A stretch of 64,000 bases of DNA from the NCBI GenBank assembly GCA_037178625.1, contig CM074138.1, positions 558,001 through 622,000 on the forward strand. Reading direction: 5' to 3'. Below, piece by piece: positions 41,270-52,675 of this stretch. Numbering within the stretch: the first letter of the stretch is position 1; each line of letters opens with the position of its first letter. This DNA is from Skeletonema tropicum. Taxonomy: Eukaryota; Bacillariophyta; Thalassiosirophyceae; Thalassiosirales; Thalassiosiraceae. The notes under the pieces were generated by a model that did no database searches, was not told where the DNA came from, and saw only the letters and a program-made list of their open reading frames with translations. The position numbers and the translations under genes were made by a program.

Positions 41270-41331
41270 TGCCGCTACTGACGAGTTGCCTCAGTTTCAT
41301 GAGGTTTCATGCCACCTCGACCGCCATGGTT

Positions 41332-41367
41332 GATCGATCGCGGACCTTTTGATATTAATTCCTACGT
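41332..41367 (-). promoter_or_regulatory. 36-base promoter block in the divergent spacer
   Basis: The block starts GATCGATCGCGGACC and ends AATTCCTACGT. It matches 10147..10182 at 34 of 36 positions. It lies 63 bases from the methyltransferase start and about 50 bases from the RAP gene start, so it may drive both. The role is inferred. Confidence 0.55.
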
Positions 41368-41417
41368 TGACATACCTCTCATCTTAAAAAGCTTAAGAAA
41401 AGAGACTTCTTGGGAAG

Positions 41418-44400
41418 ATGATGTTGCATCAGCAGCAGCGGCTCAGCCGCACCATCATCACCACAGCTGCACGGCAAAGAAACTCGCCGATTGGCCGATT
41501 TCTGTGCAGTGCTGCTGTTGGTAGTCGAGGTAACGCTGAGATAGACAGGATCAAACCACGCGCGCGAGGTGATTATCATCACACAATAAAACGTCCTGCT
41601 CGATTGGGTGGTGGTGGTGTTGAAGAGCGTCGGAATATATTGCGTCCTCCAAAGGATGTTACAGAAGAGAATTCCAATGGTCGCAGATTAAATGATACCT
41701 TCAATAGAGGAGGCAATATTATTATACGGAGGCCACAGCATGGTAGTAAAAGCGATATTTTCCCTCATAGCTTGCCTCCACCAATGAAATACAACAACTT
41801 CAAAAAATCGAATTATACACCAGAAACCGCAGAAAATAAACAATTATATCAAAACATCATCAAATGCACGACAATAGAAGATACTGTCGCCGTGGCTCAT
41901 GATCATCTCGACAAACTTTCACCAAGGACGACTGCAGCTGTGTGGAAACATCTTTCCTCTTTGTTGAGTAAACCTCATCAAAACAAGAGCAGTGCAACTG
42001 TTTTCGACAAACAGCTGGAGACACAACTTGCAGTACTTCTGGGCCACACTTCCAATCAAATTGAAGTACAAAATCCAGCAGTTTTGGCAAATACTGCTCA
42101 TGCGCTTGCGTCAATTATAAAAACTACTACAGTGGCGAGAAACAGCAAGAACAACAATGGTAGCATGAACCAGCTATTTCACAATCTCCTCACCAACGAC
42201 AATGCTAGTATTTGGAACAAACTACAGGATCGCTACGTCCAAACGGAAGATTCGTTTGGTGCTCGACAAATTGTTACCTTGGCGTGGTCATTTGCGACAG
42301 TATTGGAACCAATTACACGCAACAACAATGATTCTTCGCCGCTCAATGTCGCCCCTTTCTTCAATGCGGCATATAAATCATTTGAATCCAAAAGAGAGAC
42401 GTTCTCTACGAAACATCTGGTCAATCTTGCCTGGTCTTGCATGACATGTAGGCATAGTATGCCGGAACTATTTGATGGCTTGGCAGAGGAATTTACTTCG
42501 CGGAGACTTCTTGATCCGAAGGAAGCAGAGAATTTGGACGATGTGACTCTTTGTCAATTGGCAAGTTCCTTTGCGAAAGCGAGGCATAATGACGCTAGAC
42601 TCTTTGGAGCTATTGCTCGAGCAGTGCTTCCGATGTTACACGACTTTGATGGCAGACACCTGGCCAACCTTGTACAACCCTTTGCTTTTGCAAAAATCGT
42701 GCCACAATTGGGAGATGATGGACGTAGATTGTTTGATGAAGTAGCCAAGGTATCAATCCGTCGAGTCAACAGTCTTGCACCACAAAACATGGCGAATATA
42801 CTGTGGGCATACGCATCAACAGAACAGTCTCATCCAGCACTGTTCCATGCTATTGCTCAAGAGGCAGCGCCTCGTCTGAGGGAGTTCTCACCAAAGCAGC
42901 TGGCGAATTTGGCTTGGGCTCTCTCGAAATATCCACCACCCAAGTCGAAGAATTATATTTTTGATCAAATTGCTGCAGAAGTAGTCGACCGAGGTCTGGA
43001 ATCATTTACCAACCAAGGATTGACTATGATTGCACACTCCTTTGCCACCGTCGGACATACTTCTCATGAAGAGTTTTGGAATACAGTTGAAAGAGCAGCT
43101 ATAGATAGAGCTTCTGAATTTGGTCATCTTGAATGTGCCCAAATGGCATGGTCTTTTGCCACCATTGATCGTCCTTCAGATGAGTTGTTCCGTCAAATTG
43201 AAGGAGTAGTCAGATCCAATATTAGAGCATTTAATTCACAAGGACTGTGCAATTTATCATGGGCATTCTCAATGTTGGGGTACGACTCGCTACCAATATT
43301 TGAAGCCATTGCGGATAGTTCGATGAGAAAGATGAGTGAGTTCAAGCCATCGGAAAAGGCAATGTTGGTCTTATCTTTTTCTAGAATAAGTCACCCATTT
43401 CAGTACTTATTTGACAGAGTAGCATCTCAGTCAATATCAGAAGTGAAATCATTTGGGTCTCTTGCTCTTTTCAATATGGTGGTCTCTTATTCCAAAGCAG
43501 ATGCAAGTAAGCGCAACAAGAAGTTACTGAAGGCGATTGCAGATGAAATTGTGTGCAGACCATCGAGTCTCTCTCCGAAACTGCTCGTTGGGATTGCTTG
43601 GTCCTATGCAAATGAAGGGTTCCGTGATCCCAAATTATTCAACTTCATTTCGAAAGAATGTTTAGATTACTGTGCTTCGTTTGATAGTCAAGAGATTGCA
43701 AGTTTGGCATGGTCCTTTGCCTCTGTCGGGCGCCGTGATCGACTGCTCCTCCAAACATTAGCGAAGAATTCGGATCACATATGGGATGAATTTGGTGCTC
43801 AGCCCCTTGCAAACATGGCTTGGGCTTATGCTACAGCAGAAGAAAATATTCCATCGTTGTTTGAGGGTATTGCCAGTTCTGCTATCGCGATCAAGAACGA
43901 CTTTTCCTCTCAGGGTGTTTCGAACCTATTGTGGGCCTTCTCAGCTACTGGCTACCCAGAGGAAAACCTTTTCCGGTCTCTTGCAATGCCAGCATCGTCA
44001 GTACTTTACGAAGCAGGCCATCAATCGTTGGCAAACATTGCCTGGGCGTATTCGGTAGCGAATGTGGAAGATAGCTCTTTATTCAACGAACAATTTGTCA
44101 AAGTGTGTGTTCAGAAAGAGAGCGAGTTTGATTATCAAGGTTTACGTCAGCTCCATCAATGGAACTTGTGGCGAAAAGAGTTGAAGTCTGATGTTGTTTT
44201 GCCGCATGACTTGGGCTCAAGATGCTACAACGAGTTCACGAAACAAACCCTCATCACTTCCGATTTTCAGAAGCAAGTCGTTTCGGTAGTCAATTCGATG
44301 GGGCTGGATGTTGACGAAGAAGTGCAGACAAAAAGCGGCTACATTTTGGATGCAACTTTCACTCGCAATGGCAAAGTCATTGGACTGGAGATTGATGGTC

Positions 44401-44564
44401 CGTCTCATTTCATAGGAAGGAAGAAGAAAGGGAATACCATCTTGAAAGAACGCCAAGTTGCAAATGTTGATCTCATACCAATAATATCTGTTCCGTATTG
44501 GGAATGGAATGACGAGGAGAACAAGGAACGATACATTATCAATAAGATTAGTCAAACCGAGTGA
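41418..44564 (+). CDS. Organellar RNA-binding protein with helical repeats and a RAP domain
   Basis: Single exon, 1,048 residues, ATG at 41418. The basic, Arg- and Thr-rich N-terminus fits an organelle transit peptide. From about residue 280 to 930 there are many repeats of about 37 to 39 residues. Their cores are LANLAWALSKY, NMANILWAYAST, CAQMAWSFATI, GLCNLSWAFSML and QEIASLAWSFASV, like octotricopeptide or FASTK-type repeats that bind single-stranded RNA. The last 65 residues form a RAP domain (DATFTRNGKVIGLEIDGPSHF … VPYWEWND). Such proteins process or stabilise plastid or mitochondrial transcripts. It lacks introns. It is divergently transcribed from the ATPSCKMT-like gene, also expected to act in an organelle. 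Confidence 0.92.
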   Translation: MMLHQQQRLSRTIITTAARQRNSPIGRFLCSAAVGSRGNAEIDRIKPRARGDYHHTIKRPARLGGGGVEERRNILRPPKDVTEENSNGRRLNDTFNRGGNIIIRRPQHGSKSDIFPHSLPPPMKYNNFKKSNYTPETAENKQLYQNIIKCTTIEDTVAVAHDHLDKLSPRTTAAVWKHLSSLLSKPHQNKSSATVFDKQLETQLAVLLGHTSNQIEVQNPAVLANTAHALASIIKTTTVARNSKNNNGSMNQLFHNLLTNDNASIWNKLQDRYVQTEDSFGARQIVTLAWSFATVLEPITRNNNDSSPLNVAPFFNAAYKSFESKRETFSTKHLVNLAWSCMTCRHSMPELFDGLAEEFTSRRLLDPKEAENLDDVTLCQLASSFAKARHNDARLFGAIARAVLPMLHDFDGRHLANLVQPFAFAKIVPQLGDDGRRLFDEVAKVSIRRVNSLAPQNMANILWAYASTEQSHPALFHAIAQEAAPRLREFSPKQLANLAWALSKYPPPKSKNYIFDQIAAEVVDRGLESFTNQGLTMIAHSFATVGHTSHEEFWNTVERAAIDRASEFGHLECAQMAWSFATIDRPSDELFRQIEGVVRSNIRAFNSQGLCNLSWAFSMLGYDSLPIFEAIADSSMRKMSEFKPSEKAMLVLSFSRISHPFQYLFDRVASQSISEVKSFGSLALFNMVVSYSKADASKRNKKLLKAIADEIVCRPSSLSPKLLVGIAWSYANEGFRDPKLFNFISKECLDYCASFDSQEIASLAWSFASVGRRDRLLLQTLAKNSDHIWDEFGAQPLANMAWAYATAEENIPSLFEGIASSAIAIKNDFSSQGVSNLLWAFSATGYPEENLFRSLAMPASSVLYEAGHQSLANIAWAYSVANVEDSSLFNEQFVKVCVQKESEFDYQGLRQLHQWNLWRKELKSDVVLPHDLGSRCYNEFTKQTLITSDFQKQVVSVVNSMGLDVDEEVQTKSGYILDATFTRNGKVIGLEIDGPSHFIGRKKKGNTILKERQVANVDLIPIISVPYWEWNDEENKERYIINKISQTE

Positions 44565-45166
44565 GGAATCAATGTCATGATCATGTATTGATGTTTATGG
44601 ACATCAATTGACCAAAAGTATGTTGCCAAAAGTTTTACAGAGTTACTATTGTAGTGTGGCTTGATTAATCTTGTTGGAGCACATCAGCACTAACTTTTTA
44701 TGAGTGCCTGCAGTTTGGTATGACTTCGAAACCGTATGAAACTTACAAAATGCATCGATCCTTAAGTAAGCAACGAATAGATAAGCCTTCGAGTGCCGCT
44801 GGCGTACTAAACGCTGGAATCAATATCTAAAACAACGCCATCAAGAGCCCGATTCGAAAAGAACCCCGCTGAGAGATGCGAGCCGCTGTCACGTCAGTGA
44901 TCATTGATCATGGACGGAAATGGGAACCGTGATGACCTCAAAACTCTTCAAAACTGCATGCATGACTTCGGCTGCCGCCTGCTGCCGGCTGGGCTTCTCC
45001 ATACTGCGCTGATCTCTGCTGATGTATTCCCAATTTTGGGGGCAAATGATGAACCAAACATATATTACTTCATCTAAACATTACAGATTTATCTTCACTG
45101 ACAATTCGTATCGAAGCTGTCTGCTAATCCTAATACGCAATCTACATACACGTAAAAGAAAAAATA
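44565..45166. other. Upstream region of RING gene 1
   Basis: About 600 bases. A stretch starting near 44838 (CATCAAGAGCCCGATTCGAA) is similar to one at about 48191 upstream of RING gene 2, so the duplicated unit includes promoter sequence. No separate gene was seen. Confidence 0.5.
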
Positions 45167-46276
45167 ATGGGTTCTTCCACCACCACCGACATTGTCCTAA
45201 TGTTTCTCTCATCCGGGTGGTACTTTCTCATCGCTGGGGCAATTATTAGATCATTTTATTTATGCCTCAGAAGAACATTCTGTGGTTACGAGGAAGAAAG
45301 AATAAGTACTGAGGAGGAGGAGGAGGAGCAGGAAACTCCAGAACGCTATTGGACACTGTCTCCCGCACGTAAAGAAGAGATTGACAACAAACGAGAGGCC
45401 GCTGTCCTGCGCTACTTGAACAGGTTTACATTGGTAAGAAATGTGTCATCTGCTGCTGACTGCTGCGAGATTGTTCATGCGTGTGACATGCACATCTTAA
45501 AATGTGTGAAATGCACATCTCTCAACTCTTTTACGATCTATTCCACACATCAGACACTAGGCGACGAACACTTGCTATGCTGTTCTGAATCACAAACTGA
45601 TACTACTCTCTCATCATCAACGAGTGAAGAAAAAGATAAGAGCGTCGCATCAAACGAATCTTGCAAAGAAGTGGAACGCAATAATGACATTGAGGAAGGG
45701 AACAGTTATGTTGTACTTGTATGTAATGGAGGTGATATGGCACAAGATAGCAAGCCAACAGCAGTTGGTGACGCTGCCGTCGAATACACACATATTTCTC
45801 TTCCACTGCCCGGATGTGATGTGGCAGGCATCGATATCTGCAGCACTGAGGCAAGGGAAGAAAATAGGCAGGAAGGAAAAGGAAAAAGATGGAAATTTTC
45901 TTCTCTGTTTCGGAGTGGAGATGATGAAGGAAGAGAGACATCCCAAACTGAACCAGTTACAATCACAGACAATCCAAATAGTCAGCTACAAGCTGTCGAA
46001 AAAAGAAGTGTGCCGATATTTTGTGCAATCTGTCTCTCAAAGTATGAAAAGGGTGACCGTGTATGTTGGTCTTCAAATGCAGAATGCAGCCACGTATTTC
46101 ACGAAGATTGTATTCTTCAGTGGCTGATATCTTCAGGAAAGAAGAGATCAATAATTCAATTCTTTACAAGTAACCCGACTGACGAGGAGTTGCTGAAGCA
46201 TGAGTTCTGCCCTTATTGTCGTCAGGACTTTATCTGCGTGAAACCAGCGGTGCTTGGAAGTGAGGAAAGTGTCTGA
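45167..46276 (+). CDS. RING-H2 membrane protein, array copy 1
   Basis: Exons 45167..45433 and 45554..46276 (329 residues). The intron is placed by comparison with the other three copies (TTG|GTAAGA … CATCAG|ACACTAGG). Here the 120-base intron has no stop and a length divisible by three, so a retained form of 369 residues would also be open. One N-terminal membrane segment (about 8 to 30) is followed by an acidic Ser-rich region with a conserved HISLPLPGCDVAGIDIC motif. The C-terminal RING-H2 has CAIC, CSHVFHEDC and CPYC. About 34 residues lie between the sixth and seventh ligands, longer than the usual ten or so. A membrane-bound ubiquitin ligase role is expected from the family. Confidence 0.85.
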   Translation: MGSSTTTDIVLMFLSSGWYFLIAGAIIRSFYLCLRRTFCGYEEERISTEEEEEEQETPERYWTLSPARKEEIDNKREAAVLRYLNRFTLVRNVSSAADCCEIVHACDMHILKCVKCTSLNSFTIYSTHQTLGDEHLLCCSESQTDTTLSSSTSEEKDKSVASNESCKEVERNNDIEEGNSYVVLVCNGGDMAQDSKPTAVGDAAVEYTHISLPLPGCDVAGIDICSTEAREENRQEGKGKRWKFSSLFRSGDDEGRETSQTEPVTITDNPNSQLQAVEKRSVPIFCAICLSKYEKGDRVCWSSNAECSHVFHEDCILQWLISSGKKRSIIQFFTSNPTDEELLKHEFCPYCRQDFICVKPAVLGSEESV

Positions 46277-46564
46277 TATGATGTGTAAGGAAAGTGTATG
46301 GACTACCTCCTTTCTAAGCTATTTATATGCATGTGTCATTTGTAAGCATTGTCACCACTCCAGCGCTTGTGACAACAAGGGCGATCCAATTTACACTCTT
46401 ACTCTGCTTTTTGCCATCTCTGCCAAAACCTTCCTTTTCCCACGCATCATCCTCCGAGTTACTTGACGTAAAGCGGATCAGATGCAAAATAATGTGATCT
46501 ATGTATCTCCTTGAACTTATCTAATTCTTGCACCGATCGAAGAGCGGGGATAGCTTAGTAGGTA

Positions 46565-47112
46565 CTAGCTCAACAACAATTCTAACTCGCTATCAAATAT
46601 ATGCATCAGGGTTTCATCAGGCGCATAATTCAAGTCGGTGGATGAGCACCGAACAATCTGAGACAACCTTGGACTCTTCTCTTCCTTGCCTGCTTGAGAC
46701 GCAACTTTGTCCTTACGACGTTGATGGGCTTTCCAGAAGTGTTGGTATATTCTCTCTCGATGGCTCTTCGCAGCAGCAATATCATCAGCCAGAGATGATG
46801 TAACAGTAGGGTCGTGTTTGTTTGAATAGCTGCGAGGAATATCTGCCTTTATACCCAATGAATACCCTCTGCTCAACCCTTCATCTCCAGTTTCATAAAC
46901 CGAGAAGACGCCTTCATGTAAAAATTCTTCAATAGGTCTTTCCTTGCCAGATGACGTTGACGAAGTGAAGTAGTTTCATTGATCTCATCGGCATTGTATC
47001 TTTGTGGACGAGCATCAGCATCTGCTCTGGCATGGACAATGGGGGTGGAATAACGTTCTCCTTCACGTTCAAGTGATGAATACGATGAAGGTGTCAAGAA
47101 TAAGATGTAAAA
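46565..47112 (-). pseudogene. Broken reading frame between RING copies 1 and 2
   Basis: On the minus strand one frame is open from 47112, right after a TTTTAG that looks like a splice acceptor. It reads SSYSSLEREGERYSTP … RPQRYNADEINETTS. A second frame then takes over with good protein-like sequence (SSGKERPIEEFLHEGVFSVY, ETGDEGLSRGYSLGIKADIP, … DIAAAKSHRERIYQHFWKAH) to the stop at 46565. The switch near 46960 to 46975 needs a one-base shift; no convincing intron fits. There is no ATG at the front. I read this as a 5'-truncated, frameshifted gene copy, although a sequencing error in a real exon is possible. The family is unknown. Confidence 0.4.
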
Positions 47113-47622
47113 CTAAAAGGAATGACATCCTGCAGATGAAAGGGTCTTAAATGTGCGAGTGCGAACAAACCACGATTCACTCTCTAATTAGATCAGTCAT
47201 TGGCTATTTCGTGATTACAATGACTTCCATTGTCAAGATTTAACCGGGCCAGCTGGCTTGTTCACCCCTAGCCACCCGTAAGTAGATGGGCGCGCTTGTG
47301 AAATAAGAACGAGAAGCTGCGCTCCACCTTGCTTGGAAGTTGATGCTAACCTGAAGGGCAAAAGCAAACACTTCTTGAACCATAATCCCTATCGGTTTAC
47401 TATGGTGGCCTGTAAACACGATGAAGATGTTACTTTGAAAAGACGCGTGTACGAATCTACCCTTGAACTACAAACGAGTCAGGCTGCCGCCCTACTTATG
47501 TTGACGAACATGAACGAGACACAGTCATTTATGACCTCGAGTACCGTAAGAAATTTACTCAAGTGAGAAGGTGATGAGGAATCAACCCAGGACAGTCACT
47601 TTGGAATAAATAAATAAAAGTA

Positions 47623-48180
47623 CAGTCGAGTAGCACGAACAGTACCCGGGGGGGGTACAGAAATTTGGCTAGGCTGAGTTCCAAGTTTTGGGGGGGTACA
47701 ACTCGAAAATCACCACCTCAATGTCGACATCACCACCACCACACTATGTCGGAGGACTTTGCACATGCTACTACTATGAATTGCATCTTGTGAACTACTG
47801 AATTAAATGAAGCACTGGAGTGACAGTCCGTTCCATTCATACCAGTGCAATAAATTCCAAACATACTACAAGATTGTGAAGAAAAACAGTAAAGTGACTT
47901 GCGTCTAAAGCAAGTCTGCTGTAGGGAACAAGATGTGCTCGAGCAAAATGTGCAAGAAAGGTTGTCTTCAGCATGACGTTCCCTGTCCTCGACACAAAAG
48001 AAAGAAGTAGTAAGGTATTCATTAAGATAGATGTGTGTTCAATGGTCCTAACCTAAGCGTTTACCTAATAAGAGCCCTACAATTATGTCGGTGAGGGGGG
48101 TACAAAACTTTACCCTAGGCTGAGATTTGGAGGGGGGGTACAAGCAAAGTTAGGGGGGTACTGTTCGTGCTACTCGACTG
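47623..48180. mobile_element. Tc1/mariner-like miniature element (558 bp)
   Basis: The ends are a 25-base perfect inverted repeat starting CAGTCGAGTAGCACGAACAG (47623) and ending with its complement at 48180. It is flanked on both sides by TA (47621..47622 and 48181..48182). CAGT ends and a TA duplication fit the Tc1/mariner group. Inside, G-runs followed by TACA (GGGGGGTACA type) occur near both ends, each beside a TAGGCTGAG copy in direct orientation. No transposase frame is present. It inserted next to the duplicated promoter of RING copy 2. Confidence 0.85.
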
Positions 48181-48416
48181 TATCCGAACAGACATCAAGA
48201 GTTCGGTTCGAAAAAGACCCTGCAGCGAGAAGCTGTTCCTCAATTGAACCCTGTCACGATGACCTCAACTGCATATGATGTCTATGACTTCGGCTTTGGC
48301 TGTGCTGCTGATCACGTTATGTTCGGTTCACTGTAGCTACACAAAACATATTCTTATATTCGACAGCTCTGATCCTGCTAAGCCCATTTATATTGACGCA
48401 ATCTCCTAAGAAAAAA

Positions 48417-49534
48417 ATGTCTTCCACCACCACCACCTACATCGTCCTAACGTTTCTCTCATTAGGATGGATGGCAATCATCGCTAAGGCGGCAATTATG
48501 GTAAGAACACTCTGTGTTTACGAGGAAGGAACAGCAAGTAATATTGAGGAGGAGGAAGAAACTCCAGAACGCCATCGAGAAATGTCTTCCGCACGGCGAC
48601 AGGAAAAGATTGACAGCCTACGAGAGACCGTACTTCAACGCTACTTGAACAGGTATACATTGGTAAGACATGACAACTGCTGCTGACTTGCGATATTATT
48701 CATGTGTGACTGCACATCTCACATCTCACAATTCACTCTTTCTCTTTGTCGCAATCTATTGTACAAAATTAGACACTAGGCGACGAACACTTGCTAAGCC
48801 TCTGTGGCTCTGGATCAGAAACTGATACTTTTACTACTAACTCATCATCAACGAGTGAAGTCAAAGACGATGGGAGCCTCACATCAGACGAACCTTGCAC
48901 CGACATGGAAAGGAGCTGTGACATAGAAGAAGGGAACAGAGATGTTAATGTTGTACTTGTATGTAATGGAGGTGATATGGCACAAGATAGCAAGCCAACA
49001 GCACCTGGCGACACTGCCGTCGAATACACACATATTTCTCTTCCACTGCCCGGATGTGATGTGGCAGGCATCGATATCTGCAGCATTGGGGCAGCTGAAG
49101 AACACGGTAGGCAGGAAGGAAAAGGTAAGAGATTGAAGATAACTTCTCTGATTCAGAGTGGAGATGATGATGGAAGAGAGACATGTCAAGCCCAAACAGA
49201 GCCGGTTTCTGTGACCGACAATCAAAATAGTCAGATGCAAGCTGTTGAAAGACGAAGTGTTCCCATATCATGTGCAATCTGTCTATCGGAGTATGAAAAG
49301 GGTGACCGGGTATGTTGGTCTTCAAATGCAGAATGCAGCCACGTATTTCACGAAGATTGCATTCTTCAGTGGCTGATATCTTCAGGAAAGAATACCTCGA
49401 CGAATCCATACTTCTACTATACAAGAAACCCGACTGACGAGGAGTTGCTGGACCATGAGTTCTGCCCGTGTTGTCGTAAGGACTTTATCTGCGTGAAACC
49501 AGCGTTGCTTGTTAGAGGCGAGGAAAGAGTGTGA
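48417..49534 (+). CDS. RING-H2 membrane protein, array copy 2
   Basis: Exons 48417..48662 and 48773..49534 (335 residues). The intron is 110 bases with GTAAGA and AAATTAG ends and contains stops, so splicing is required. The start is the ATG at 48417 (MSSTTTTY). The protein has one membrane segment (about 8 to 28), then ETPERH…SSARRQEKIDSLRET, then the acidic middle with HISLPLPGCDVAGIDIC. The RING-H2 reads CAICLSEYEKGDRVCW … CSHVFHEDC … CPCC. The RING part is nearly identical to copies 3 and 4, while the linker varies. An E3 ubiquitin ligase role is expected from the family. Confidence 0.9.
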
Positions 49535-51149
49535 TAATGTGTGTAAGAGAAGCGAAAATCTGCAGAGTACTCTCAACTTTACTGCTCTTGCTTATGGTTG
49601 AACGGTGTTTGTGTTTGTTGAGAGTCGGGTCTGCTGTTCGTAGGGAAGCTTTTGGAGACTTCGCCCGTTCTCATAGTTGTGGCGGCCGTCATTTTGTGAT
49701 CGGCGGCGTGTGGCAGCTTTCGTTTGAAATAGCTGCTTGGTCAATAAAGAATCCATATAGATGTGCCGTGAGCCTCAGGCTAATGCTGCAAAGAAAGACT
49801 ACTAATAACTGATCTTTTAGTGAAGTTTTGACTAGAGTATAGCTTTGTATGTACATTAGCCTTGCAGTGGGTGCTTGTATATTATATGCAAGGCCACTGT
49901 ATGGGCGAACGGAGTAACCAGGCTGCAGTACTTATCCGGTTTACACGGTAATATTGTACATACATAGTGCTGAATTGATCCTGCAGTGCCGTCACGGGAC
50001 TCAGTAGTGATGCTCGGGAGAGGGCTGCGCTTGCGATAGGCATCTCCGAGGATACTAACATGGACTATTGTGCTCCGTTCAAAGCTAACTATTTTGCGTC
50101 ATTTGTACTGCTGTTATCGTCATCACTCCAGCTGCTGGTCAGTGATAGCATCGAGAACTTACTTGAATGGGACCACCACACTTATCCCGACCTCATGCTC
50201 TACGCCCAGGGCAAGGGCAACAAATTGTTTGTGGATCTTCTGTTACGAAGTACATAAGAAGATGGAAGATTTTAATAAAATCTTTAGATAGCTTGTTCCA
50301 CCACAAGCAATATCTCTCAGATGACACATTACATTATCTTGAAGATGTACATGGAATTGGTATGGTTGATCATAGCTAGAACCCCGAAGAGTATCTTAGA
50401 TTGAGACACATACACGACTACACGACACATGCTCATAAATCCATTTTTGAGCTTATGAATGGTCTCATCTCATAAATCTAAATTTACAAATAGATACACT
50501 GCAACATAATAAATTTACACACCAATAATAGAAAATAAAAGCAATAGACTGCTTACAAGTCCGGCGTAGAATAGCAGAGCGTTTAAACACGTTTATCGAC
50601 GACGCTACTTATACTGATGCAAAACCTCCCGCTATGTGACACATCCTATAACCAGGAAACTAGAATGAGGGTTGCAATGTTGCTATGGGCAAGCAGTACG
50701 AACCAGCCTAGAGTAAGTAACATTCATAATTGTTTTTTGATGTATTTACGTACGTACTTAGATTTGTGCACAGAAGTAAAAAGGAGCTCAACGCGGGAAT
50801 GTAAAGCTTCGGAGAAGGTGAGACACATACAACGCTGTTGACACATACAAAGCTATACAACATAAAAGTATGGAGGCCGTCGAAAAACACGCACCTTCAA
50901 GAATGTTCGGATTCGGAGAGCTGCGTGCTGTCTTCGGAATTGCTAGTGTGTCCCTTGGATATGGGAATCTGGGTTAGGTGTGACTGTGAAAGTGAGAAAT
51001 TGTGGTGCTAGGACACGCTAGAATGTACATCCCACTGCTGACTGCTGAGCCGAAACTGTTGTGTACCTACTGCGACAATAAGTAGTACTCAGCACATTAT
51101 TTTTATTCTACTTTAGTATCGTAAGCCCATTTACGCAATCTACGAAACA
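49535..51149. other. Spacer between RING copies 2 and 3, with displaced 3' flank
   Basis: No supported gene in 1.6 kb. The sequence around 50072 (GCTCCGTTCAAAGCTAACTA, then TTTTGCGTCATTT and CATCACTCCAG) matches the DNA directly after RING copy 3 (from about 52275). In copy 2 this flank lies about 500 bases further away, so extra DNA of roughly 49550 to 50070 was inserted or gained. No inverted termini were recognised for that piece. Confidence 0.5.
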
Positions 51150-52244
51150 ATGTCCTCCGCCACCGACATCGTCCTAACGTATCGCTCATTAGGATGGATG
51201 ACAATCATCGCTGTGGCGGCAATTATTCGACAGTTGTACATCAGAAGAACATTCTGTGTTTACGAGGAAGGGACAGCAAGTAATACTGAGGATGATGAAG
51301 AAACTCCAGAACGCCATCGAACGATGTCTTCCACACGGCGACAGGAAAAGATTGACAGCCTACGAGAGACCGCACTTCAACGCTACTTGAACAGGTTTAC
51401 ATTGGTAAGACATAATATTTGCTGCAAGATTATTCATGTGTGACATGCACATCTTACAATTTACTATCTTTGACAATCAAATCAGACACTAGGCGACGAA
51501 CACTTGCTGAGCCTATATGGCTCTGGATCAGAAACAACTGATACTTTTACTACTAACTCATCATCAACGAGTGAAGTCAAAGACGATGGGAGCCTCACAT
51601 CAGAGGAATCTTGCACCGATATGAAAAGGTGCTGTGATATAGAAGAAGGGAACAGTGGTGTCGTAGCTGTTCATCTTGAATATGACATGGCACACGGTAG
51701 CAAGCCAACAGCACCTGGCGACACTGCCGCCGAATACACACATATTTCTCTTCCACTGCCCGGATATGATGTGGCAGGCATGGATATCTGCAGCATTGAG
51801 GCAGCTGAAGAACACGGTAGGCAGGAAGGAAAAGGTAAGAGATTGAAGATAACTTCTCTGATTCAGAGTGGAGATGATGATGGAAGAGAGACATCTCAAG
51901 CCCAAACAGAGCCGGTTTCTGTGACCGACAATCCACGTAGTCAGCTGCAAACAGTTCACAAACGAAGTGTGCCGATTTCTTGTGCAATCTGTCTTTCTGA
52001 ATATGAAAAGGGTGACCGGGTATGCTGGTCTTCAAATGCAGAATGCAGCCACGTATTTCACGAAGATTGCATTCTTCAGTGGCTGATATCTTCAGGAAAG
52101 AATACCTCGACGAATCCATACTTCTACTATACAAGAAACCCAACTGACGAGGAGTTGCTGGAACATGAGTACTGCCCGTGTTGTCGTCAAGACTTTATCT
52201 GCGTGAAACCAGCGTTGCTTGGTAGAGGCGAGGAAAGAATGTGA
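51150..52244 (+). CDS. RING-H2 membrane protein, array copy 3
   Basis: Exons 51150..51404 and 51486..52244 (337 residues). The intron is 81 bases with GTAAGA and AAATCAG ends. The start ATG at 51150 gives MSSATDIVLTYRSLGWMTII, with the membrane segment at about 7 to 28. The middle region shares HISLPLPGYDVAGMDIC and the GKRLKITSLIQSGDDDGRET block with copies 2 and 4. The RING-H2 ligands are complete (CAIC, CSHVFHEDC, CPCC). Upstream, GTTGTGTACCTACTGCGAC is shared with copy 4 (one base different), pointing to a duplicated promoter. Confidence 0.9.
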
Positions 52245-52675
52245 TAATGTGTGTACGAGAACGTTTTGGCTAGCTCCGTTCTAATTCTAAGCTCATTATT
52301 TTGCGTCATTTATATTGTTTTTATAGTCATCACTCCAGTTCTGTTGGCAACATGGGTCGATCCATTTCACATTCTTATTTCGACTCTGCTTCTTTCATCA
52401 CCGTCCAAAGCCTTGATCATGCCCGGCATCCTTCGAGTCATGCCTGACTTTAGGTAAAGCTACAGCGGCGCATACTACATAGATTAGGTGCAGTCTCTAA
52501 TTCTTGGCCATACTATAGAGAAGCTCTATGCATGGAGAGTTGAATAAGAAGATACAGCCAGGGCAAATTCCGGCAGGAGCCGGAAGAAACTAAAAGGCTT
52601 TGGAGAAGGTGATGAGCGATGCAAGACTAAAACACGTTGGAATCAATAGAATAAATAACGTTAATAAAGAGAAAC

